A stretch of DNA of 64,000 bases from assembly GCF_050948215.1 (NCBI RefSeq), contig NW_027488819.1, positions 124,001 through 188,000 on the forward strand, in the 5' to 3' direction. This DNA comes from Halictus rubicundus (Eukaryota; Arthropoda; Insecta; Hymenoptera; Halictidae). This document shows, piece after piece, positions 51,250 to 63,000 of this stretch. The notes under the pieces were generated by a model. That model had not been told where the DNA came from. It saw only the letters and a list, made by a program, of their open reading frames with translations, and made no database searches. The translations under genes and the position numbers were made by a program. The first letter of the stretch is position 1. The number at the start of each line of letters is the position of its first letter.

Positions 51250-52665
51250 ACTATTCTATCCTCTATCCTATCCTATCCTCTATCCTATCCTATCCTCTAT
51301 CCTATCCTATCCTCTATCCTATCCTATCCTCTATAATATCGTATCCTCTATCATATCCTATCCTCATTCCTATAATATCATCTGTCCTATCCTATCCTCT
51401 ATCTTATCCTATCCTCTATCCTATCCTATCATCTATCCTATCCTATCCTCTATCCTATCCTATCCTCTACCCTATCCTATCCTCTATCCTATCCTATCCT
51501 CTATCCTATCCTATCCTCTATCATATCCTATCCTCTATCCTCTCCTATCCTCTATCCTATCCTATCCTCTATACTATCCTACCCTCTATCCTATCCTTTC
51601 GTATCCTCTATCGCATCCTATCCTCTATCCTATCCTATCCTCTATCCTATCCTATCCTCTATACTATCCTATCCTCTATCCAATCATATCCTCTATCCTA
51701 TCCTATCCTCTATGCTATCCTATCCTCTATCATATCCTATCCTCTATCCTATCCTATCCTCTATCATATCCTATCCTCTATCCTATCCTATCGTCTATCC
51801 TATCATATCCTCTATCTTATCCTATCCTCTATACTATCCTATCCCCTTTCCTATCCTAACCTCTATCCTATCCTATCCTCTATCATATCCTATCCTCTAT
51901 CCTCTCCTATCCTCTATCCTATCCTATCCTCTATCCTATCCTACCCTCTATCCTATCCTTTCGTATCCTCTATCGCATCCTATCCTCTATCCTATCCTAT
52001 CCTCTATCCTATCCTATCCTCTATACTATCCTATCCTCTATCCTATCCTATCCTATCCTCCATCTTATGCTATCCCCTATCCTATCCTATCCTCTATCCT
52101 ATCCTATCCTCTATCCTATCCTACCCTCTATCCTATCCTATCGTATCCTCTATCGTATCCTATCCTCTATCCTATCCTATCCTCTATTATATCCTATCCC
52201 CTATTCTATCCTATCCTCTATCCTACCCTATCCTCTATCCTATCCTCTCCTCTATCCTATCCTATCCTCTATCATATCCTATCCTCTATCCTATTCTATC
52301 CTCTATCCTATCCTATCCTCTATCCTATCCTATCCTCTATCCTATCCTATTCTCTATCCTATCCTATCGTATCCTCTGTCCTATCCTATCCTCGATCCTA
52401 TCCTATCCTCTATCGTATCCTATCGTCTATCCTATCAAATCCTCTATCTTATCCTATCCTCTATACTATCCTATCATCTATCCTATCCTATCCTCTATCC
52501 TATCCTATCCTCTATCATATCCTATCCTCTATCCTCTTCTATCCTCTATCCTATCCTATCCTCTATATTATCCTACCCTCTATCCTATCCTTTCGTATCC
52601 TCTATCGCATCCTATCCTCTATCCTATCCTATCCTGTATCCTATCCTATCCTCTATACTATCCTA
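51250..52665. repeat. Block Z, copy 1
   Basis: Matches 54219-55617 at an offset of 2969 bp, then 2952 bp after a one-monomer (17 bp) indel near 52497. A private marker is the run CCCCTTTCCTATCCTAACC near 51843, seen elsewhere only at 54812. It contains the V marker at 51712 and cassette A' at 51332. Confidence 0.85.
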
Positions 52666-52762
52666 TCCTCTATACTATCCTATCCTCTATCCTATCCTAT
52701 CCTATCCTCTATCCTATGCTATCCTCTATCCTATCCTATCCTCTATCCTATCCTATCCTCTA

Positions 52763-53951
52763 TCCTATCCTATCCTCTATCATATCCTATCGTCTATCCT
52801 ATAATATCCTCTATCCTATCCTATCCTCTATCATATCTTATCCTCTATCCTATCCTATCCTCTATCATATCTTATCCTCTATCCTATCCTATCCTCTACA
52901 ATATCGTATCCTCTATCATATCCTTTCCTCTTTCCTATAATATCATCTATCCTATCGTATCCGCTATCTTATCCTATCCTCTATCCTATCCTATCATCTA
53001 TCCTATCCTATCCTCTATCCTATCCTATCCTCTATCATATCCTATCCTCTATCCTATCCTATCGTCTATCCTATAATATCCTCTATCTTATCCTTTCCTC
53101 TATACTATCCTATCCTCTATACTATCCTATCCTCTATCCTATCTTATCCTCTATCATATCGTATCCTCTATCCTCTCCTATCCTCTATCCTATCCTATCC
53201 TCTATCCTATCCTACCCTCTATCCTATCCTTTCGTATCCTCTATCGCATCCTATCCTCTATCCTATCCTATCCTCTATCCTATCCTATCCTCTATACTAT
53301 CCTATCCTCTATCCTATCCTATCCTCTATCCTATTCTATCCTCTATCCTATCCAATCCCCTATCCTATCCTCTATCCGATCTCATCCTCTATCCTATCCT
53401 ATCCTCTATCCGATCCTATCCTCTATCTTATCCTATCCTCTATCCTATCCTATCCTCTATACTATACTATCCTCTATCCTATCCTCTATCCTATCCTATC
53501 CTCTATCCTAACCTATCCTCTATCCTATCCTATCCTCTATCCTATCCTATCCTCTATCTTATCCTATCCTCTATCCTATCCTATCCTCTATCCTATCCTA
53601 TCCTCTATAATATCGTATCCTCTATCATATCCTATCCTCATTCCTATAATATCATCTGTCCTATCCTATCCTCTATCTTATCCTATCCTCTATCCTATCC
53701 TATCATCTATCCTATCCTATCCTCTATCCTATCCTATCCTCTACCCTATCCTATCCTCTATCCTATCCTATCCTCTATCCTATCCTATCCTCTATCATAT
53801 CCTATCCTCTATCCTCTCCTATCCTCTATCCTATCCTATCCTCTATCCTATCCTACCCTCTATCCTATCCTTTCGTATCCTCTATCGCATCCTATCCTCT
53901 ATCCTATCCTGTCCTCTATCCTATCCTATCCTCTATACTATCCTATCCTCT
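52763..53951. repeat. Block Y, copy 3
   Basis: Same order as copy 2. Substitutions noticed: TATCGTATCC near 53159 (TATCCTATCC in copy 2) and CCGATCTCATCC near 53378 (CCGATCTTATCC in copy 2). Both are private to this copy. Confidence 0.86.
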
Positions 53952-54218
53952 ATACTATCCTATCCTCTATCCTATCCTATCCTATCCTCCATCCTATGCT
54001 ATCCTCTATCCTATCCTATCCTCTATCCTATCCTATCCTCTATCCTATCCTACCCTCTATCCTATCCTATCGTATCCTCTATCGTATCCTATCCTCTATC
54101 CTATCCTATCCTCTATTATATCCTATCCCCTATTCTATCCTATCCTCTATCCTACCCTATCCTCTATCCTATCCTCTCCTCTATCCTATCCTATCCTCTA
54201 TCATATCCTATCCTCTAT

Positions 54219-55617
54219 CCTATTCTATCCTCTATCCTATCCTATCCTCTATCCTATCCTATCCTCTATCCTATCCTATCCTCTATCCTATCCTATCCTC
54301 TATAATATCGTATCCTCTATCATATCCTATCCTCATTCCTATAATATCATCTGTCCTATCCTATCCTCTATCTTATCCTATCCTCTATCCTATCCTATCA
54401 TCTATCCTATCCTATCCTCTATCCTATCCTATCCTCTACCCTATCCTATCCTCTATCCTATCCTATCCTCTATCCTATCCTATCCTCTATCATATCCTAT
54501 CCTCTATCCTCTCCTATCCTCTATCCTATCCTATCCTCTATACTATCCTACCCTCTATCCTATCCTTTCGTATCCTCTATCGCATCCTATCCTCTATCCT
54601 ATCCTATCCTCTATCCTATCCTATCCTCTATACTATCCTATCCTCTATCCAATCATATCCTCTATCCTATCCTATCCTCTATGCTATCCTATCCTCTATC
54701 ATATCCTATCCTCTATCCTATCCTATCCTCTATCATATCCTATCCTCTATCCTATCCTATCGTCTATCCTATCATATCCTCTATCTTATCCTATCCTCTA
54801 TACTATCCTATCCCCTTTCCTATCCTAACCTCTATCCTATCCTATCCTCTATCATATCCTATCCTCTATCCTCTCCTATCCTCTATCCTATCCTATCCTC
54901 TATCCTATCCTACCCTCTATCCTATCCTTTCGTATCCTCTATCGCATCCTATCCTCTATCCTATCCTATCCTCTATCCTATCCTATCCTCTATACTATCC
55001 TATCCTCTATCCTATCCTATCCTATCCTCCATCCTATGCTATCCCCTATCCTATCCTATCCTCTATCCTATCCTATCCTCTATCCTATCCTACCCTCTAT
55101 CCTATCCTATCGTATCCTCTATCGTATCCTATCCTCTATCCTATCCTATCCTCTATTATATCCTATCCCCTATTCTATCCTATCCTCTATCCTACCCTAT
55201 CCTCTATCCTATCCTCTCCTCTATCCTATCCTATCCTCTATCATATCCTATCCTCTATCCTATTCTATCCTCTATCCTATCCTATCCTCTATCCTATCCT
55301 ATCCTCTATCCTATCCTATTCTCTATCCTATCCTATCGTATCCTCTGTCCTATCCTATCCTCGATCCTATCCTATCCTCTATCGTATCCTATCGTCTATC
55401 CTATCAAATCCTCTATCTTATCCTATCCTCTATACTATCCTATCATCTATCCTATCCTATCCTCTATCATATCCTATCCTCAATCCTCTTCTATCCTCTA
55501 TCCTATCCTATCCTCTATATTATCCTACCCTCTATCCTATCCTTTCGTATCCTCTATCGCATCCTATCCTCTATCCTATCCTATCCTGTATCCTATCCTA
55601 TCCTCTATACTATCCTA
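54219..55617. repeat. Block Z, copy 2
   Basis: Second copy of 51250-52665, with the V marker at 54681 and cassette A' at 54301. It lacks one 17 bp monomer near 55466 and carries CCTCAATCC near 55490, where copy 1 has CCTCTATCC. Y and Z overlap in arrangement as Y2-Z1-Y3-Z2, so Y+Z moved together as a ~2.9 kb unit. Confidence 0.85.
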
Positions 55618-56039
55618 TCCTCTATCCTATCCTATCCTATCCTCTATCCTATGCTATCCTCTATCCTATCCTATCCTCTATCCTATCCTATCCTCTATCC
55701 TATCCTACCCTCTATCCTATCCTATCGTATCCTCTATCGTATCCTATCCTCTATCCTATCCTATCCTCCATTATATCCTATCCCCTATACTATCCTATCC
55801 TCTATCCTACCCTATCCTCTATCCTATCCTATCCTCTATCCTATCCTATCCTCTATCATATCCTATCCTCTATCCTATTCTATCCTCTACCCTATCCTAT
55901 CCTCTATCCTATCCTATCCTCTATCCTATCCTATTCTCTATCCTATCCTATTCTCTATCCTCTGTCCTATCCTATCCTCGATCCTATCCTATCCTCTATC
56001 GTATCCTATCGTCTATCCTATCATATCCTTATATCTTAT
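55618..56039. repeat. Short block between Z copy 2 and W copy 1
   Basis: Ordinary monomers with the TATTATATC and TATCCCC markers. It includes an irregular monomer at about 56026 (CATATCCTTATATCTTATCC), which does not fit the 5 bp step and was seen only once in the window. Confidence 0.78.
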
Positions 56040-59000
56040 CCTATCCTCTATACTATCCTATCCTCTATCCTATCCTATCCTCTATACTATACTATCCTCT
56101 ATCCTATCCTCTATCCTATCCTATCCTCTATCCTAACCTATCCTCTATCCTATCCTATCCTCTATCCTATCCTATCCTCTATCTTATCCTATCCTCTATC
56201 CTATCCTATCCTCTATCCTATCCTATCCTCTATAATATCGTATCCTCTATCATATCCTATCCTCATTCCTATAATATCATCTGTCCTATCCTATCCTCTA
56301 TCTTATCCTATCATCTATCCTATCCTATCCTCTATCCTATCCTATCCTCTACCCTATCCTATCCTCTATCCTATCCTATCCACTATCCTATCCTATCCTC
56401 TATCATATCCTATCCTCTATCCTCTCCTATCCTCTATCCTATCCTATCCTCTATCCTATCCTACCCTCTATCCTATCCTTTCGTATCCTCTATCGCATCC
56501 TATCCTCTATCCTATCCTGTCCTCTATCCTATCCTATCCTCTATACTATCCTATCCTCTATCCTATCATATCCTCTATCCTATCCTATCCTCTATGCTAT
56601 CCTATCCTCTATCATATCCTATCCTCTATCCTATCCTATCCTCTATCCTATCCTATCCTCTATCCTATCCTATCCTCTATACTATCCTATCCTCTATCCT
56701 ATCCTATCCTCTATCCTATTCTATCCTCTATCCTATCCAATCCCCTATCCTATCCTCTATCCGATCTTATCCTCTATCCTATCCTATCCTCTATCCGATC
56801 CTATCCTCTATCTTATCCTATCCTCTATCCTATCCTATCCTCTATACTATACTATCCTCTATCCTATCCTCTATCCTATCCTATCCTCTATCCTAACCTA
56901 TCCTCTATCCTATCCTATCCTCTATCCTATCCTATCCTCTATCTTATCCTATCCTCTATCCTATCCTATCCTCTATCCTATCCTATCCTCTATAATATCG
57001 TATCCTCTATCATATCCTATCCTCATTCCTATAATATCATCTGTCCTATCCTATCCTCTATCTTATCCTATCCTCTATCCTATCCTATCATCTATCCTAT
57101 CCTATCCTCTATCCTATCCTATCCTCTACCCTATCCTATCCTCTATCCTATCCTATCCTCTATCCTATCCTATCCTCTATCATAACCTATCCTCTATCCT
57201 CTCCTATCCTCTATCCTATCCTATCCTCTATCCTATCCTACCCTCTATCCTATCCTTTCGTATCCTCTATCGCATCCTATCCTCTATCCTATCCTGTCCT
57301 CTATCCTATCCTATCCTCTATACTATCCTATCCTCTTTCCTATCCTATCCTCTATCCTATCCTATCCTCTATCATATCCTATCCTCTATCCTCTCCTATC
57401 CTCTATCCTATCCTATCCTCTATCCTATCCTATCCTATCCTCTATCATATCCTATCCTCTATCCTATCCTATCCTCTATCCTATCCTATCCTCTATCCTA
57501 TCCTATCCTCTATACTATCCTATCCTCTATCCTATCCTATCCTATCCTCCATCCTATGCTATCCTCTATCCTATCCTATCCTCTATCCTATCCTATCCTC
57601 TATCCTATCCTACCCTCTATCCTATCCTATCGTATCCTCTATCGTATCCTATCCTCTATCCTATCCTATCCTCTATTATATCCTATCCCCTATTCTATCC
57701 TATCCTCTATCCTACCCTATCCTCTATCCTATCCTCTCCTCTATCCTATCCTATCCTCTATCATATCCTATCCTCTATCCTATTCTATCCTCTATGCTAT
57801 CCTATCCTCTAGCCTATCCTATCCTCTATCCTATCCTATCCTCTATCCTATCCTATCCTCTATAATATCGTATCCTCTATCATATCCTATCCTCATTCCT
57901 ATAATATCATCTGTCCTATCCTATCCTCTATCTTATCCTATCCTCTATCCTATCCTATCATCTATCATATCCTATCCTCTATCCTCTCCTATCCTCTATC
58001 CTATCCTATCCTCTATCCTATCCTACCCTCTATCCTATCCTTTCGTATCCTCTATCGCATCCTATCCTCTATCCTATCCTATCCTCTATCCTATCCTATC
58101 CTCTATACTATCCTATCCTCTATCCTATCCTATCGTATCCTCCATCCTATGCTATCCCCTATCCTATCCTATCCTCTATCCTATCCTATCCTCTATCCTA
58201 TCCTACCCTCTATCCTATCCTATCGTATCCTCTATCGTATCCTATCCTCTATCCTATCCTATCCTCTATTATATCCTATCCCCTATTCTATCCTATCCTC
58301 TATCCTACCCTATCCTCTATCCTATCCTCTCCTCTATCCTATCCTATCCTCTATCATATCCTATCCTCTATCCTATTCTATCCTCTATCCTATCCTATCC
58401 TCTATCCTATCCTATCCTCTATCCTATCCTATTCTCTATCCTATCCTATCGTATCCTCTGTCCTATCCTATCCTCGATCCTATCCTATCCTCTATCGTAT
58501 CCTATCGTCTATCCTATCAAATCCTCTATCTTATCCTATCCTCTATACTATCCTATCATCTATCCTATCCTATCCTCTATCATATCCTATCCTCAATCCT
58601 CTTCTATCCTCTATCCTATCCTATCCTCTATATTATCCTACCCTCTATCCTATCCTTTCGTATCCTCTATCGCATCCTATCCTCTATCCTATCCTATCCT
58701 GTATCCTATCCTATCCTCTATACTATCCTATCCTCTATCCTATCCTATCCTATCCTCTATCCTATGCTATCCTCTATCCTATCCTATCCTCTATCCTATC
58801 CTATCCTCTATCCTATCCTACCCTCTATCCTATCCTATCGTATCCTCTATCGTATCCTATCCTCTATCCTATCCTATCCTCTATTATATCCTATCCCCTA
58901 TACTATCCTATCCTCTATCCTACCCTATCCTCTATCCTATCCTATCCTCTATCCTATCCTATCCTCTATCATATCCTATCCTCTATCCTATTCTATCCTC

Positions 59001-60016
59001 TACCCTATCCTATCCTCTATCCTATCCTATCCTCTATCCTATCCTATTCTCTATCCTATCCTATTCTCTATCCTCTGTCCTATCCTATCCTCGATCCTAT
59101 CCTATCCTCTATCGTATCCTATCGTCTATCCTATCATATCCTCTATCTTATCCTATCCTCTATACTATCCTATCCTCTATCCTATCCTATCCTCTATCCT
59201 ATCCTATCCTCTATCATATCCTATCCTCTATCCTCTCCTATCCTCTATCCTATCCTATCCTCTATCCTATCCTACCCTCTATCCTCTATCCTATCCTACC
59301 CTCTATCCTATCCTATCCTCTATCCTATCCTATCGTATCCTCTATCGTATCCTATCCTCTATCCTATCCTATCGTATCGTCTATCGTATCCTATCCTCTA
59401 TCCTATCCTATCCTATCCTCTATCCTATCCTATCCTATCCTCTATCATATCCTATCCTCTATCCTATCCTATCCTCTATCCTATCTTATCCTCTATCTTA
59501 TCCTATCCTCTATCCTATCCTATCATCTATCCTATCCTATCCTCTACAATATCGTATCCTCTATCATATCCTTTTCTCTTTCCTATAATATCATCTATCC
59601 TATCGTATCCTCTATCATATCCTTTCCTCTTTCCTATAATATCATCTATCCTATCGTATCCTCTATCTTATCCTATCCTCTATCCTATCCTATCATCTAT
59701 CCTATCCTATCCTCTATCCTATCCCATCCTCTATCATATCCTATCCTCTATCCTATCCTATCGTCTATCCTATAATATCCTCTATCTTATCCTTTCCTCT
59801 ATACTATCCTATCCTCTATACTATCCTATCCTCTATCCTATCCTATCCTCTATCCTATCTTATCCTCTATCATATCCTATCCTCTATCCTCTCCTATCAT
59901 CTATCCTATCCTATCCTCTATCCTATCCTACCCTCTATCCTATCCTTTCGTATCCTCTATCGCATCCTATCCTCTATCCTATCCTATCCTCTATCCTATC
60001 CTATCCTCTATACTAT
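56040..60016. repeat. Block W, copy 1 (~4 kb)
   Basis: Matches 60017 onward at an offset of 3977 bp on the left (TATACTATAC at 56083 and 60060; cassette A' at 56231 and 60208). The offset is 4249 bp on the right (cassette A' at 56991/61240 and 57861/62110; ATG at 58149 and 62398). The 272 bp step (16 x 17) is a segment present only in copy 2. The right half is almost free of differences over about 2.7 kb; I noticed one, TATATCCTATCC here against TATATCCTGTCC near 62527. Confidence 0.88.
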
Positions 60017-63000
60017 CCTATCCTCTATCCTATCCTATCCTCTATCCTATCCTATCCTCTATACTATACTATCCTCTATCCTATCCTCTATCCTATCCTA
60101 TCCTCTATCCTAACCTATCCTCTATCCTATCCTATCCTCTATCCTATCCTATCCTCTATCTTATCCTATCCTCTATCCTATCCTATCCTCTATCCTATCC
60201 TATCCTCTATAATATCGTATCCTCTATCATATCCTATCCTCATTCCTATAATATCATCTGTCCTATCCTATCCTCTATCTTATCCTATCATCTATCCTAT
60301 CCTATCCTCTATCCTATCCTATCCTCTACCCTATCCTATCCTCTATCCTATCCTATCCACTATCCTATCCTATCCTCTATCATATCCTATCCTCTATCCT
60401 CTCCTATCCTCTATCCTATCCTATCCTCTATCCTATCCTACCCTCTATCCTATCCTTTCGTATCCTCTATCGCATCCTATCCTCTATCCTATCCTGTCCT
60501 CTATCCTATCCTATCCTCTATACTATCCTATCCTCTATCCTATCATATCCTCTATCCTATCCTATCCTCTATGCTATCCTATCCTCTATCATATCCTATC
60601 CTCTATCCTATCCTATCCTCTATCATATCCTATCCTCTATCCTATCCTATCGTCTATCCTATCATATCCTCTATCTTATCCTATCCTCTATACTATCCTA
60701 TCCTCTTTCCTATCCTATCCTCTATCCTATCCTATCCTCTATCATATCCTATCCTCTATCCTCTCCTATCCTCTATCCTATCCTATCCTCTATACTATCC
60801 TATCCTCTATCCTATCATATCCTCTATCCTATCCTATCCTCTATGCTATCCTATCCTCTATCATATCCTATCCTCTATCCTATCCTATCCTCTATCCTAT
60901 CCTATCCTCTATCCTATCCTATCCTCTATACTATCCTATCCTCTATCCTATCCTATCCTCTATCCTATTCTATCCTCTATCCTATCCAATCCCCTATCCT
61001 ATCCTCTATCCGATCTTATCCTCTATCCTATCCTATCCTCTATCCGATCCTATCCTCTATCTTATCCTATCCTCTATCCTATCCTATCCTCTATACTATA
61101 CTATCCTCTATCCTATCCTCTATCCTATCCTATCCTCTATCCTAACCTATCCTCTATCCTATCCTATCCTCTATCCTATCCTATCCTCTATCTTATCCTA
61201 TCCTCTATCCTATCCTATCCTCTATCCTATCCTATCCTCTATAATATCGTATCCTCTATCATATCCTATCCTCATTCCTATAATATCATCTGTCCTATCC
61301 TATCCTCTATCTTATCCTATCCTCTATCCTATCCTATCATCTATCCTATCCTATCCTCTATCCTATCCTATCCTCTACCCTATCCTATCCTCTATCCTAT
61401 CCTATCCTCTATCCTATCCTATCCTCTATCATAACCTATCCTCTATCCTCTCCTATCCTCTATCCTATCCTATCCTCTATCCTATCCTACCCTCTATCCT
61501 ATCCTTTCGTATCCTCTATCGCATCCTATCCTCTATCCTATCCTGTCCTCTATCCTATCCTATCCTCTATACTATCCTATCCTCTTTCCTATCCTATCCT
61601 CTATCCTATCCTATCCTCTATCATATCCTATCCTCTATCCTCTCCTATCCTCTATCCTATCCTATCCTCTATCCTATCCTATCCTATCCTCTATCATATC
61701 CTATCCTCTATCCTATCCTATCCTCTATCCTATCCTATCCTCTATCCTATCCTATCCTCTATACTATCCTATCCTCTATCCTATCCTATCCTATCCTCCA
61801 TCCTATGCTATCCTCTATCCTATCCTATCCTCTATCCTATCCTATCCTCTATCCTATCCTACCCTCTATCCTATCCTATCGTATCCTCTATCGTATCCTA
61901 TCCTCTATCCTATCCTATCCTCTATTATATCCTATCCCCTATTCTATCCTATCCTCTATCCTACCCTATCCTCTATCCTATCCTCTCCTCTATCCTATCC
62001 TATCCTCTATCATATCCTATCCTCTATCCTATTCTATCCTCTATGCTATCCTATCCTCTAGCCTATCCTATCCTCTATCCTATCCTATCCTCTATCCTAT
62101 CCTATCCTCTATAATATCGTATCCTCTATCATATCCTATCCTCATTCCTATAATATCATCTGTCCTATCCTATCCTCTATCTTATCCTATCCTCTATCCT
62201 ATCCTATCATCTATCATATCCTATCCTCTATCCTCTCCTATCCTCTATCCTATCCTATCCTCTATCCTATCCTACCCTCTATCCTATCCTTTCGTATCCT
62301 CTATCGCATCCTATCCTCTATCCTATCCTATCCTCTATCCTATCCTATCCTCTATACTATCCTATCCTCTATCCTATCCTATCGTATCCTCCATCCTATG
62401 CTATCCCCTATCCTATCCTATCCTCTATCCTATCCTATCCTCTATCCTATCCTACCCTCTATCCTATCCTATCGTATCCTCTATCGTATCCTATCCTCTA
62501 TCCTATCCTATCCTCTATTATATCCTGTCCCCTATTCTATCCTATCCTCTATCCTACCCTATCCTCTATCCTATCCTCTCCTCTATCCTATCCTATCCTC
62601 TATCATATCCTATCCTCTATCCTATTCTATCCTCTATCCTATCCTATCCTCTATCCTATCCTATCCTCTATCCTATCCTATTCTCTATCCTATCCTATCG
62701 TATCCTCTGTCCTATCCTATCCTCGATCCTATCCTATCCTCTATCGTATCCTATCGTCTATCCTATCAAATCCTCTATCTTATCCTATCCTCTATACTAT
62801 CCTATCATCTATCCTATCCTATCCTCTATCATATCCTATCCTCAATCCTCTTCTATCCTCTATCCTATCCTATCCTCTATATTATCCTACCCTCTATCCT
62901 ATCCTTTCGTATCCTCTATCGCATCCTATCCTCTATCCTATCCTATCCTGTATCCTATCCTATCCTCTATACTATCCTATCCTCTATCCTATCCTATCCT

